Below, piece by piece: positions 1 to 8,477 of a stretch of DNA of 33,705 bases. This DNA is from Lachnospiraceae bacterium. GTDB taxonomy: Bacteria; Bacillota; Clostridia; Lachnospirales; Lachnospiraceae. The position numbers and the translations under genes are program-made. The stretch covers positions 1 through 33,705 of the forward strand of contig JAAWOU010000032.1 of NCBI GenBank assembly GCA_022799755.1, read 5' to 3'. The notes beneath the pieces are model-generated. The model was not told the origin of the DNA and did not search any database. It was given only the letters and a program-made list of their open reading frames with translations. Position 1 is the stretch's first letter. The number at the start of each line of letters is the position of its first letter.

Positions 1-52
1 ACCGTCAGCAAACAATCAGACAATTCACAGCAGAATGGGAGGCGGCACAATA

Positions 53-175
53 ATGAAAGCTATCGCATTTTGCGGACTTGCATGTTGCGTTTGCTCCGAA
101 AATAAAGGCTGTGTAGGTTGCCAAGACGGAGGCTGTGAAAGCCACGGCTGGTGCAACGAGCCTTTTTTCGCTTAA
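53..175 (+). pseudogene. Truncated Cys-rich DUF3795-like protein
   Basis: A 40-codon frame starts at ATG 53 behind a GGAGG at 39-43 and stops at TAA 173-175. It encodes a Cys-rich peptide beginning MKAIAFCGLACCVCSEN with nine Cys in 40 residues and CxxC pairs. That opening resembles the N-terminus of DUF3795-type zinc/Cys-rich proteins, which normally run to about 100 residues or more. The frame ends before the rest of the domain and the next gene begins inside it in another frame. I read it as a truncated or frameshifted remnant. An intact 40-residue Cys-rich peptide is possible but less likely. The family assignment is from memory of the opening motif. Confidence 0.45.
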
Positions 176-633
176 TACATAGTCTGCAAGACTTATCTGT
201 TCAAGTGCTTCCACAGGGATATTCGCTTTGCAAAGCCACTTTGAAAGACTTTGCGGAGCATATCAATAGCTGCTATAGCAAGATCGGTGTAACAGAAGCC
301 GACCTACGAGACTACATAGCTCGCCATGTATATGATTCCTCTTTATGGTTGGCAATTAAGGATAACCAAACCGATGAAGTGGTTGCAACAGGAATTGCCG
401 AACTTGACAAAGAGATTGGTGAAGGCGTTTTAGAGTGGATTCAAGTATTGGAACAACATCGTGGATATGGATTGGGCAAATATGTTGTTTCAGAGTTGTT
501 ATGGCGAATGAAAGAAAACGCCAAGTTTGCTACTGTATCCGGTCAATGTAATAACCCAACAAATCCAGAGATGTTGTATCGCAAGTGTGGATTTACCGGT
601 TCTGATGTTTGGCACGTTTTGAGAAAGAGGTAA
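151..633 (+). CDS. GNAT family N-acetyltransferase
   Basis: This 160-residue GNAT-fold protein should transfer an acetyl group from acetyl-CoA to an unknown amine in the cytoplasm. The clearest evidence is the acetyl-CoA pyrophosphate loop (GNAT motif A), HRGYGLGKYVV, after the strand VLEWIQVLEQ, and the C-terminal strand carrying YRKCGF, typical of motif B. The start is uncertain: GTG 151 overlaps the preceding Cys-rich frame by 25 nt, and an in-frame GTG at 205 gives a more natural N-terminus (VLPQGYSL). Neither has a good ribosome binding site, so the 5' end may be damaged or once fused to the Cys-rich part. The gene is AT-rich compared with DNA after 2.2 kb. Its stop is 4 nt before the next start, so the two are probably co-transcribed. 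Confidence 0.75.
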   Translation: MQRAFFRLIHSLQDLSVQVLPQGYSLCKATLKDFAEHINSCYSKIGVTEADLRDYIARHVYDSSLWLAIKDNQTDEVVATGIAELDKEIGEGVLEWIQVLEQHRGYGLGKYVVSELLWRMKENAKFATVSGQCNNPTNPEMLYRKCGFTGSDVWHVLRKR

Positions 634-637
634 ACAG

Positions 638-1357
638 ATGGCTACTTGGATTACGCATTTAATGATTGCGGATGGCGTTCTTAAACGTATTCCAAACTTA
701 GATAGACGTGGTTTCTGCGTTGGTAATATTGCTCCGGATTGTAACGTAGAAAATGAAGATTGGACAGCCTTTATGCCGTCCAGAGAAGTAACGCATTGGA
801 TGCAGAGTGAGCGAAAGAAAGCGTCTGATTGTGATGCTTTCTGCGTCGAGTACATCTTGAAGCGTAAAGACACAATCAAATCTGCAGAAGAATATGCTTT
901 TCTGCTCGGTTACTACTGCCATTTGATTACTGACGCAGCGTTTCAAGCTATGATCCGAGACGAAGATCGTGTAAGAGCGACTTGGATACGTATTAAGGCA
1001 GATGAAGAGTTGAGTGTTGCCGGTGCCAGCATGGATGAAACGTGGGATTCAGTAAAAAGTCTCATTCCCAAGAAAGATCGGATGCGTGAGATCTACGCAA
1101 TGGAAGCCGAATATCTGAACGATCACCCAAACTCCGGTTATCTCACAGAGATTCTTCCGTTGAAATCTTTTCCCGATTATATTGATTACCTCCCCCAAGG
1201 GTGTATCGTTCGCAAGATCGGTGTGATGGGTTATTTGCCCGAACCCGACAAATCAATAAATAAGTTTATTACTATGTCGAAAGACGAGTACGCAAACTTT
1301 GTAGAAGACACGATACAGCTTGTGGTTCAACAGTTTGCTGAGAAGAATTTGATGTGA
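638..1357 (+). CDS. Zinc-dependent phospholipase C-like protein
   Basis: A 239-residue protein with the metal-ligand pattern of the zinc-dependent phospholipase C / S1-P1 nuclease-like fold: an N-terminal THLMIADGVL (His 7), GNIAPDCN (Asp), REVTHWM (His) and GYYCHLITDAAF (His and Asp). No signal peptide is seen, so unlike secreted alpha-toxin-type enzymes it is predicted to be cytoplasmic. Substrate is unknown. The ribosome binding site AGAGGT lies in the last codons of the GNAT gene, which suggests translational coupling. A possible short hairpin (GCATGG/CCATGC) lies downstream at about 1408-1434 but lacks a T-run. Confidence 0.7.
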   Translation: MATWITHLMIADGVLKRIPNLDRRGFCVGNIAPDCNVENEDWTAFMPSREVTHWMQSERKKASDCDAFCVEYILKRKDTIKSAEEYAFLLGYYCHLITDAAFQAMIRDEDRVRATWIRIKADEELSVAGASMDETWDSVKSLIPKKDRMREIYAMEAEYLNDHPNSGYLTEILPLKSFPDYIDYLPQGCIVRKIGVMGYLPEPDKSINKFITMSKDEYANFVEDTIQLVVQQFAEKNLM

Positions 1358-1473
1358 AAACACATAATTTGTTGGGCAATGTGTGCAAGCACCCATCAAA
1401 AAAGACGCATGGTTTACAATTACTGTTCCATGCGCCCTTATGCTGTCTTATTGAAATTAAATTGTTTTGCCAA

Positions 1474-1938
1474 TTATACTAACTGCATAACCTCGGCTTC
1501 GAATTCTTTTAATTCATCAAAAGATAATGCCGGAATATAATCTGCAATTTCCTCCAATGTCATTTTTCCTTTTTTTATCATTCTTTCTGCTGTCTTTCTT
1601 TCCGTTTCTTTTTCAATGTCTTTCGCATAGGTTCTCATAATCTGCTCGTCATCAAATAAACTCATCATAATCGTTACTACCTCCACTTCCTTGCTGCTTA
1701 GATACTGTTTTAAGATATTCCTGTCCTTGCAAATACGGCTTGTTTCTATAACCGCCTGTTTTGTCATTCCATGTTCTTTTATCTGTTCGTTAAAAACTTT
1801 ACAAAAAACAATGTACTCGTTGATTATATTGTCCTTGTCGCTCTCATATATAACTTTGGCTTTAATCTCAATATCAATATCCGCACTGTCAAAAAATTCT
1901 TTGGATAGCGATATTGTATCGGGTTTTCTGCCTGTCAC
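1474..1938 (-). pseudogene. C-terminal fragment of Rpn-family nuclease/transposase
   Basis: A 154-residue frame beginning MTGRKPDTISLSKEFFD, followed by DIDIEIKAKVIY and an Ile/Glu/Lys-rich helical tail. The DIEIKAKVI segment is typical of the middle of Rpn-type (PD-(D/E)XK) recombination-promoting nucleases of Firmicutes, which run about 250-320 residues. The N-terminal nuclease half with the catalytic D/E-x-K residues is missing. No clear ribosome binding site lies before ATG 1938. The frame is AT-rich and lies between the accessory genes and argG. I interpret it as a decayed fragment of a mobile-type gene; a small stand-alone protein is possible. The family call is by motif memory. Confidence 0.55.
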
Positions 1939-2098
1939 ACTTCAATTATACAAAAAACGCCTGTCTTTACAATAAATTTCACATTAAATTTCTTACTCCC
2001 TCTGTTTGGCTTTGTTCTGTTGCCTGTTCGCTATCCCTTGGATAGCTTGATGTCGGCTCTCGTTCAGAAGCTGGCTATAGAATCTTCAACAATACCAT

Positions 2099-2117
2099 TA
2101 TTCATATTTAATGAATA
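2099..2117. promoter_or_regulatory. ARG-box-like inverted repeat upstream of argG
   Basis: A perfect 7-bp inverted repeat, TATTCAT and ATGAATA with a 5-bp spacer, lies about 55 bp before the argG -35. The ATTCA and TGAAT halves are 7 bp apart, the spacing expected between two adjoining 18-bp ARG boxes (consensus TGAATwwwwATTCA) separated by 3 bp. The outer halves of both boxes match poorly, so ArgR/AhrC binding is only a possibility. The rest of 1939-2253 holds an AT-rich tract and a small hairpin (2030-2046, GCTATCC/GGATAGC). Confidence 0.35.
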
Positions 2118-2172
2118 TTTTTATATATTCTGCATATTTATAAATTTTCTTCCTTTTTTTCAAAAGGAATCC

Positions 2173-2201
2173 TTGCATTTCCCCCCGGAATGTTGTATAG
2201 T
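2173..2201 (+). promoter_or_regulatory. argG promoter (sigma-A type)
   Basis: A -35 TTGCAT (2173-2178) and -10 TATAGT (2196-2201) are separated by 17 bp. Transcription should start near 2208, giving a leader of about 45 nt before argG. Confidence 0.6.
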
Positions 2202-2253
2202 GTGTAAAGGCAAAAAACAACTGACAATACATAATAAACGGAGGATTCCATTC

Positions 2254-3480
<1,227 letters not shown>

Positions 3481-3511
3481 GGCAAGCAATGCCCATTGCA
3501 GCAAACCTGTT

Positions 3512-3554
3512 CCCCTGTCCTATGCCTGCCCGGCATTAGGCAGGGGATTTTTTT
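3512..3554 (+). terminator. Rho-independent terminator of argG
   Basis: A GC-rich stem pairs CCCCTG and CCTA with TAGG and CAGGGG, with inner TGCC/GGCA pairing, followed by seven T at 3548-3554. It lies about 30 nt after the argG stop. Confidence 0.85.
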
Positions 3555-3573
3555 GAAATTTTTTTCAAATTCA

Positions 3574-3600
3574 TGAAACTTTTCTCATGCATGTCTCATC
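3574..3600 (+). promoter_or_regulatory. Candidate ECF (SigV-type) promoter
   Basis: TGAAAC at 3574-3579 matches the AAC-type -35 of ECF sigma factors. CATC at 3597-3600, 17 bp on, could be the -10. Autoregulation is usual for SigV-type operons, so this would be a self-controlled promoter about 75 nt before the sigma gene. The -10 is not a perfect match. Confidence 0.35.
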
Positions 3601-3674
3601 TAAACTTTCAAAAGACCAGGGAACCGTTCGTAAATAAATTGTAAGCGATTCCTTTGAGAAAGGAGTGAAATGCC

Positions 3675-4214
3675 ATGCGCTTTTTTTCACAGAAAAAGGA
3701 AAAGGCGAACAGGGAATTGGTAGAACAGATTCTTCTGGAACGGTATAATCAATATTACCGTCTGGCCTACCGATATGTCCACCATGAAGCGGATGCCTTT
3801 GACATTGTCCAAACCGGAGCCTACAAAGCCATCAGAAGCTGCGCCGATTTAAAGGAACCCCGGTATGCCCAGACCTGGATCTACCGCATCATGCTCAACG
3901 AGTGCTTCCAGTACCTGGAGCGCCCCAGAAATTTCTCCTATGAAGAAATGCAGGACAGAAACGGGCTGGAGGGGAAAGCTGCCGAGGACCATTACGCGGA
4001 CTTAGATCTGCAGAACGCTCTGGATACGCTGTCGGAAAAAGACCGCTGTGTGGTCATCCTCAAATATTTTGAGGACATGAAGCTCACGGAGATTGCGGAT
4101 ATTCTGGAGGAGAATGTAAACACCGTCAAAAGCAGACTATACCGCAGCCTCAGGAAACTGCAGGGGCTTCTTCTGGAAGAAGCAGAAAAAGGAGGGACAG
4201 CACATGGCGCATGA
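3675..4214 (+). CDS. sigV: ECF RNA polymerase sigma factor, SigV-like
   Basis: A 179-residue extracytoplasmic-function sigma factor. Region 2 spans about residues 20-85 (YRLAYRYVHHEADAFDIVQTGAYKA, with the typical DxxQ and TWIYRIMLNEC stretch). Region 4 spans about 112-165 (LSEKDRCVVILKYFEDMKLTEIADILEENVNTVKSRLYRSLRKL), a helix-turn-helix that reads the -35. AAGGAG precedes ATG 3675. The last 11 nt overlap the next gene, which encodes an RsiV-like anti-sigma factor, so the pair is translationally coupled. By analogy with Bacillus subtilis and Clostridioides difficile SigV, it likely drives cell-wall modification after lysozyme stress. The SigV name rests mainly on the partner. Confidence 0.85.
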   Translation: MRFFSQKKEKANRELVEQILLERYNQYYRLAYRYVHHEADAFDIVQTGAYKAIRSCADLKEPRYAQTWIYRIMLNECFQYLERPRNFSYEEMQDRNGLEGKAAEDHYADLDLQNALDTLSEKDRCVVILKYFEDMKLTEIADILEENVNTVKSRLYRSLRKLQGLLLEEAEKGGTAHGA

Positions 4215-5160
4215 TTTTTCTTTCACGGAAAACCGGGAAAACGAAAACAAGAGATTGGATGAGAAAATGAGAGCATACAGAGACGTTTATGAAAAGCCGC
4301 AGATGTCCCAAAGCCAGGTGGCTCAACTGCGGCGCACAATCAGGGAGGCGAAAAAAATGAATCAGAGGAAACAAAGAAATGCCGGAATTATCAGGTTTAC
4401 AGTGGCTGCGGCTACGGCTGCCGGCATCTTTATCGCGCTGCCGAATCTCTCCTATCCAATTGCCCACGCGATGGAGCAGATGCCTCTCATCGGGCCGCTG
4501 GCAAGCGCAGTGACATTCCGCAATTACGAATATGAGTCTGACAGGCACATGGCCGACATCTCCGTGCCCGAAATCCGGATTCCTGAGGTCCTGCCCGAGA
4601 CGCTTCCGGAGAACAGCCAGGTGCAGGAGAACCTGGAACGCTCCGCAGATGAGATCAACGCGGAAATCCAGGAAATCACGGACGAGCTGATCGCCGGATT
4701 CGAGGCCAATATGCAGGATCAGGAGGGCTATCAGGATATTGTGGTAAAAAGCGAGATACTGGCCACACAGGCGGACTATTTTACCCTGAAACTCATCTGC
4801 TATCAGGGAGCCGGCAGCGGTTATCAGTGGAATTATTATTATACTATTGACTTGAATACCGGTGAGAGGTTACAATTAAAAGACCTGTTCCAGGAGGGTG
4901 CTGACTACATTACGCCCATCAGCGAGAACATCAAGCAGCAGATGCAGGCCCGGATGGACGCGGACGAAAATGTATACTACTGGCTGAACGACGAGATCGA
5001 AGCGTGGAACTTCAAAGCCATTACGGACGAGACTTCTTTCTATCTGAACGAAAAGGACAATGTGGTCATCGGCTTCAATGAGGGGGATGTGGCTCCCATG
5101 TACATGGGAACCGTGGAATTCGAGATTCCGGCGGAAGTTCTGGCCGGTATCCGGAAATAG
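4204..5160 (+). CDS. rsiV: RsiV-like anti-sigma factor / lysozyme sensor
   Basis: A 318-residue single-pass membrane protein. Residues 1-58 are cytoplasmic and charged (sigma-binding part), residues about 61-80 form the membrane segment, and the rest is extracellular with a DUF3298/RsiV-type C-terminal domain (YYYTIDLNTGERLQLKDLF, then YLNEKDNVVIGFNEGDVAP). In B. subtilis RsiV binds lysozyme directly and is then cut by signal peptidase, which frees SigV. Here A-H-A at residues 87-89, just after the membrane segment, is a plausible signal peptidase site. GGAGG precedes ATG 4204, inside the sigma gene. Known: RsiV family mechanism. Inferred: that this copy senses lysozyme. Confidence 0.82.
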   Translation: MAHDFSFTENRENENKRLDEKMRAYRDVYEKPQMSQSQVAQLRRTIREAKKMNQRKQRNAGIIRFTVAAATAAGIFIALPNLSYPIAHAMEQMPLIGPLASAVTFRNYEYESDRHMADISVPEIRIPEVLPETLPENSQVQENLERSADEINAEIQEITDELIAGFEANMQDQEGYQDIVVKSEILATQADYFTLKLICYQGAGSGYQWNYYYTIDLNTGERLQLKDLFQEGADYITPISENIKQQMQARMDADENVYYWLNDEIEAWNFKAITDETSFYLNEKDNVVIGFNEGDVAPMYMGTVEFEIPAEVLAGIRK

Positions 5161-5220
5161 TCCCGGGGGAAACGGCAATCCGGTAACCCACGAGATTCCG
5201 GCCCACATCCGGAAAAGTCC
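5121..5220 (+). repeat. Partial duplication of the rsiV 3' end
   Basis: The rsiV tail has CGAGATTCCGGC at 5121-5132 followed by ATCCGGAAA ending at 5157. A second copy, CGAGATTCCGGC (5191-5202) followed by ATCCGGAAAA, lies just after the stop. The second copy would encode EIPA and IRK, like the true C-terminus, with the middle deleted. It looks like a short local duplication with no function of its own. Confidence 0.5.
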
Positions 5221-5264
5221 TGCGGCAGGCGCCGTGTCAAAGACAACAGAAAGCGTGAAAACCT

Positions 5265-5549
5265 ATGAGGGAATTTCTAATCATCCTGGCGATTGCCTAC
5301 GGATTCGCCATCAACATGACCGGCTTTGCCGTCATGGGCATAGACAAAAAAAGAGCCGTCCGAGGTGCCTGGCGCATCTCGGAGGCTTCTCTGTTCCTTG
5401 TCGCATTTCTGGGCGGCGCTTTGGGCTGCACGCTGGGCATGCGGCATTTCCGCCATAAGACAAAGCATTGGTACTTTAAGTACGGCATGCCCGCCATCTT
5501 CGCCGTCCAGATCTTCCTGGTTTTATTCCTTTACAACAGCCTGTCCTGA
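5265..5549 (+). CDS. DUF1294 family small membrane protein
   Basis: A 94-residue protein with three predicted membrane segments: residues 3-25, 42-60 and 72-90. Between them lie MGIDKKRAVRGAWRISE and GMRHFRHKTKHWYFKYGMP, the conserved DUF1294 pattern (DK.A....RI.E and R.KT.H..F..G.P). Its biochemical role is unknown. It follows rsiV by 104 nt on the same strand without an obvious promoter, so it may belong to the sigma-factor operon. The ribosome binding site is weak. Confidence 0.75.
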   Translation: MREFLIILAIAYGFAINMTGFAVMGIDKKRAVRGAWRISEASLFLVAFLGGALGCTLGMRHFRHKTKHWYFKYGMPAIFAVQIFLVLFLYNSLS

Positions 5550-5674
5550 CCAGGACACAGACTGCAGCCTGTTATATATCTCAAAAAGCGCTTCATTATG
5601 TGAGTATTCCGGCTGGCAAGACAGGCATGCGAAGCGAATATATGCCTGCATGGCAAGAACTTTCCGCTCACACG

Positions 5675-6511
5675 CTAGGTGGTCACGATGACCCCGCCGT
5701 CATTGGCATACATGCTGCTGATGCCTCTGGTATCCATGATAATGCAATCCCGGAACTTAACCTTTTCCAGAATCTGCCGCTTCACCTGCTCCGCACGCTC
5801 TGCCGCATTGCAGTGTGTGATGATCAGCCGGCGCTCCGCCGCATTCTTCACCTCGGATACCGCGAACTCCGCCATTTTGCTCAGTGCCTTTTTGATTCCT
5901 ATGGTCTGGCTCTTCTGAATGATCTCCCCTCTGTCGGCCCCCATGACCGGCTTGATATTCAGAGTGGACGCCACCAGCGCTTTCACGCCGGAGAGTCTGC
6001 CGTTCTTCCGCAGGGTCTCCAGATTGTCCAGCACGAAATAAGTGTGGAGACTGTCCCGGAACGCCTCGATTTTTTCCACAATCTTTTCAAAAGAAAGGCC
6101 TCTCTCCTCCAGCTCCATGATCTTCAGCGCAATCTGTGCCTCGCCGCCGCTGGCAGACTCCGAATCCACCACATGGATCTGCTTTTCGCCGTATTTTTCA
6201 TGGTAGATGCTCTTGCCCAGTTCAGCGCTGTTGTAGCTGCCGCTCAAATGGGAGGAAAGGGTCACCGCGTACACATGGTCCGCATCCACATGATAGCTTT
6301 CCATGAAGCGCTCCGGCGAGGGGCAGGAGGATTTGGGGCATTTGGGATATTCCGCCACTTTCCGCAAAAATTCCGCCTGGTCAAAGCTCTCGTCGTCCAA
6401 TATGTTATAGTCGCCTACTTCCAGCCCCAGGGGCACTCTCTCAAAACGCCGATCCTGCAAAAGCTCCACCGGCAGCTCACAGCAGCTATCCACTACAATC
6501 TTATAGCTCAT
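5675..6511 (-). CDS. DegV family fatty-acid-binding protein
   Basis: A 278-residue DegV protein. It opens with YKIVVDSCCELP, the family N-terminus, and contains SCPSPERFMESYH in place of the usual TSqPs, VTLSSHLSGSYNSA and VVDSESASGGEAQIAL, the signature DegV loops that hold the fatty acid head group, then LRKNGRLSG and NIKPVMGADRGEI in the second domain. Family members such as FakB bind acyl chains and present them to the FakA kinase for phosphorylation into acyl-phosphate. No fakA is in the window, so this may be one of several FakB paralogues. AGGAG lies just before ATG 6511. It is convergent with the DUF1294 gene. Confidence 0.9.
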   Translation of the reverse strand: MSYKIVVDSCCELPVELLQDRRFERVPLGLEVGDYNILDDESFDQAEFLRKVAEYPKCPKSSCPSPERFMESYHVDADHVYAVTLSSHLSGSYNSAELGKSIYHEKYGEKQIHVVDSESASGGEAQIALKIMELEERGLSFEKIVEKIEAFRDSLHTYFVLDNLETLRKNGRLSGVKALVASTLNIKPVMGADRGEIIQKSQTIGIKKALSKMAEFAVSEVKNAAERRLIITHCNAAERAEQVKRQILEKVKFRDCIIMDTRGISSMYANDGGVIVTT

Positions 6512-6620
6512 CTTCTCTCCTATCAGCCGAATCCGTTTCTATCACCGAAAACCACCTCATTGGATTCCGCTTTTATTTTATCAGGTTTGCACTGCTTTTA
6601 TACATAGTTTTCATTACTAT

Positions 6621-6650
6621 ATAATAGCACATATTGCCTGTCCCTGTAAA
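6621..6650 (-). promoter_or_regulatory. Candidate promoter for degV
   Basis: On the minus strand, -35 TTTACA (6645-6650) and -10 TATTAT (6621-6626) are 18 bp apart, with a TGn extension before the -10. The leader would be about 100 nt. Confidence 0.45.
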
Positions 6651-6736
6651 GTCCATTCTGGAATTTTTTGCATATTATAACCGTCAGCCATAAGTAGTGA
6701 CGAATTTATGTCAGAGATAAATGTATTCAAGAAAAC

Positions 6737-6778
6737 GCTCCGAATGAGTCTGCCTTTTGGCTGCGAATCATTCGGAGC
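6737..6778. other. 11-bp inverted repeat between degV and the AraC-fusion gene
   Basis: GCTCCGAATGA (6737-6747) and its exact complement TCATTCGGAGC (6768-6778) flank a 20-nt loop. It lies about 50 bp past the stop of the AraC-APH gene, without a T-run on the minus strand, so a standard terminator is unlikely. It could be a weak terminator, an operator or an RNA-stabilising hairpin. Nothing else recognisable lies in 6651-6828. Confidence 0.5.
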
Positions 6779-6828
6779 ATTCCGACCCCCCCAAGTATCA
6801 GCACCGGTAAATATCGGGCCTCTGGAAC

Positions 6829-8145
6829 TCACTCTTCAAGGCAAAGCTCCTCCTTATACTCCATCAGTCTCGTCAGTATGCACCCATTGATTTCAGCCAG
6901 ATCCTTATACTTCTCTTTCCCGGAAAAGTATGCCGTGCAGATCAGCTGAATGGAAAACACCACGTAGGGAACGGCCTTTCGCTCCTCCTGTGTCAGATGA
7001 ACCACATCATCATATCCTTTGAGAATCTTCCTGTACAGGGGCAGCCATCCGGAGATGCAGCCTTTCCGGTCCTCAAAATTTTCAGTCAGAATTCCCGTGG
7101 CCGCATAGCAGGGGTCGAACAGGCGGATGCCGTATTCCGAAAGTTCAAAATCCGTGACCCCGGTCATACGCCCCTCTTCCACGAAAATAGAGCTTAAATT
7201 CATATTCCGATGAATCACCTGTTTCGGCAGCTTCTCATAAAGTTCTCCGAAATTCTGCGCATACTCTCTCTCAAAAGAAGCGGGCAATCGCAATCCCGTC
7301 TGATTTTGTATCTCCCGGAATGCCTGGGTGCGGACAGAATCGTACAGATGATTCTCCGGGCAGATATCCGGTTCCAGCCTGCTCAGGGCCAGATGGAGCT
7401 TTCCTGTTATTTCGCCAAAGCGGTATGCCGTTTCCTCATCTCCCTGGGCGAAAAGCTTTCTGGAATCCGGACAATTCCCTTTCATTCTGCGGCACAGAAT
7501 ACTGTAGACTTCCCCGTCCCGCACAAGCAGCTTCCCGTCTTTCGCCGGAATCGGCTCGGAGACATGAATATCCGACTCTTTCAGCGCCTGAGAGATTTCG
7601 ATATGACGCTGCAATCCTCCGGCCAGGGCAGAGGTCTTCAATACATATTCCTCCCCGACCTGAAAATCATTTTCACTGCTTCTGCCGCTCCCTCCATAAT
7701 AAATTTCACCGACAGTTTCCTGTTCCATTCCCCAATGTGTCAGAATGCCTCTGATTGCTTTCTTTGATAACATTATTTTCTCCTCCTGCTTTAAATGGAT
7801 TCTATAGGGTCTGACAGGAGTATGGTCTTTCAGATAAGCGGCCGGACTGCATCCGTATTCCCGGCAGAATGCCCTGTAGAAACCGGCATAAGTATCAAAG
7901 CCATATTCCAGCGCGGTTTCCAGCATCCTCCTGCCCGCTGCAATTTCACAGATGGCATGGGCAAGCTTTCTGCGTGTCAGATACTGTCCCAGGGGCATAC
8001 CGGTTGCCTTTTTGAAAAGTTCGCTGTAATAGACTTCAGAATAACCCGCCATTCTGCTCAGCTCTCTTACCTGTATTTCTGTCTTCAGATTTTGCTCCAT
8101 ATAGTCCAGCGTAAGCTGTACCCTGTCCAGATTATCCAAAACCAT
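6829..8145 (-). CDS. AraC-type HTH domain fused to degenerate APH-like kinase domain
   Basis: A 438-residue fusion. Residues 1-108 are a complete AraC double helix-turn-helix (IQVRELSRMAGYSEVYYSELFKKATGMPLGQYLTRRK, then ALEYGFDTYAGFYRAFCREYGCSPAAY). Residues 125-438 resemble the aminoglycoside phosphotransferase (APH)/choline kinase fold, ending with an Asp in TDFELSEYGIRLFDPCY (Asp 332). The catalytic loop reads HRNMNLSS (residues 312-319) where the family has HxDxxxxN, so both catalytic Asp and metal Asn are replaced (Asn 314, Ser 319). It may bind a small molecule without phosphorylating it. ATG 8145 follows AAAGAGGCGGG; the longer frame to 8406 runs into a dispersed repeat. A strong internal start at 7773 is reported separately. 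Confidence 0.8.
   Translation of the reverse strand: MVLDNLDRVQLTLDYMEQNLKTEIQVRELSRMAGYSEVYYSELFKKATGMPLGQYLTRRKLAHAICEIAAGRRMLETALEYGFDTYAGFYRAFCREYGCSPAAYLKDHTPVRPYRIHLKQEEKIMLSKKAIRGILTHWGMEQETVGEIYYGGSGRSSENDFQVGEEYVLKTSALAGGLQRHIEISQALKESDIHVSEPIPAKDGKLLVRDGEVYSILCRRMKGNCPDSRKLFAQGDEETAYRFGEITGKLHLALSRLEPDICPENHLYDSVRTQAFREIQNQTGLRLPASFEREYAQNFGELYEKLPKQVIHRNMNLSSIFVEEGRMTGVTDFELSEYGIRLFDPCYAATGILTENFEDRKGCISGWLPLYRKILKGYDDVVHLTQEERKAVPYVVFSIQLICTAYFSGKEKYKDLAEINGCILTRLMEYKEELCLEE
7771..7787 (-). promoter_or_regulatory. Internal Shine-Dalgarno and ATG for the APH domain
   Basis: Inside the AraC-APH frame, AGGAGGA (complement of 7781-7787) lies 7 nt before an in-frame ATG (7771-7773, codon 125) exactly at the domain boundary. 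It could give a separate 314-residue APH-like protein, and suggests two genes that became joined. Confidence 0.6.
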
Positions 8146-8325
8146 ATTTCCCGCCTCTTTATTGTAAGCTCCCTTAAATATTGTTTGAAAAGTACTTTCT
8201 GCAGAAGTTCTTTCTATAGATATTCTATCACAGAGCGCCGGAAAAACATTTCCGAAATCGGGAATGTTCTCAAAATATTGCACCGTCTGCACTTGCCCGG
8301 GCCTGAGCACCAAACGCTCATTTGG

Positions 8326-8442
8326 GCGCATTTTGCACGAACAAGCAAAAGCAATCGTTTCGATTGCTTTGACAGCAGGCGCCATACAATTGTATGTGTG
8401 CATCATGTTGCTGTGAGCGGCAAAGCCGTAAACAGTAACATG
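8326..8442. repeat. Dispersed palindromic repeat, copy A
   Basis: About 117 bp, close to 90% identical by eye to 21063-21176. It is made of nested palindromes: GCAATCG/CGATTGC with a TTT loop, the perfect 14-bp CATACAATTGTATG, and a long imperfect hairpin from CATGTTGCTGT to ACAGTAACATG. It lies just upstream of the AraC-APH gene and falsely extends that reading frame. Confidence 0.8.
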
Positions 8443-8477
8443 TCAACCGCAGTTCCGGAAAGACGCGGGAAAGCCGA

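Noticed and set aside
2020..2253. Upstream extension of the argG frame
   Set aside because: It covers the promoter and AT-rich leader; ArgG homologues begin at the residue after ATG 2254.
5600..6607. Long open frame (335 codons) on the plus strand
   Set aside because: It is antisense to degV, has no ribosome binding site, and is His/Arg/Leu-rich, as expected from reading GC-rich codons backwards.
8146..8406. N-terminal extension of the AraC-APH frame
   Set aside because: The first 30 codons are the dispersed repeat and the rest lacks a ribosome binding site; ATG 8145 with AGAGGCGGG begins at the usual AraC domain start.
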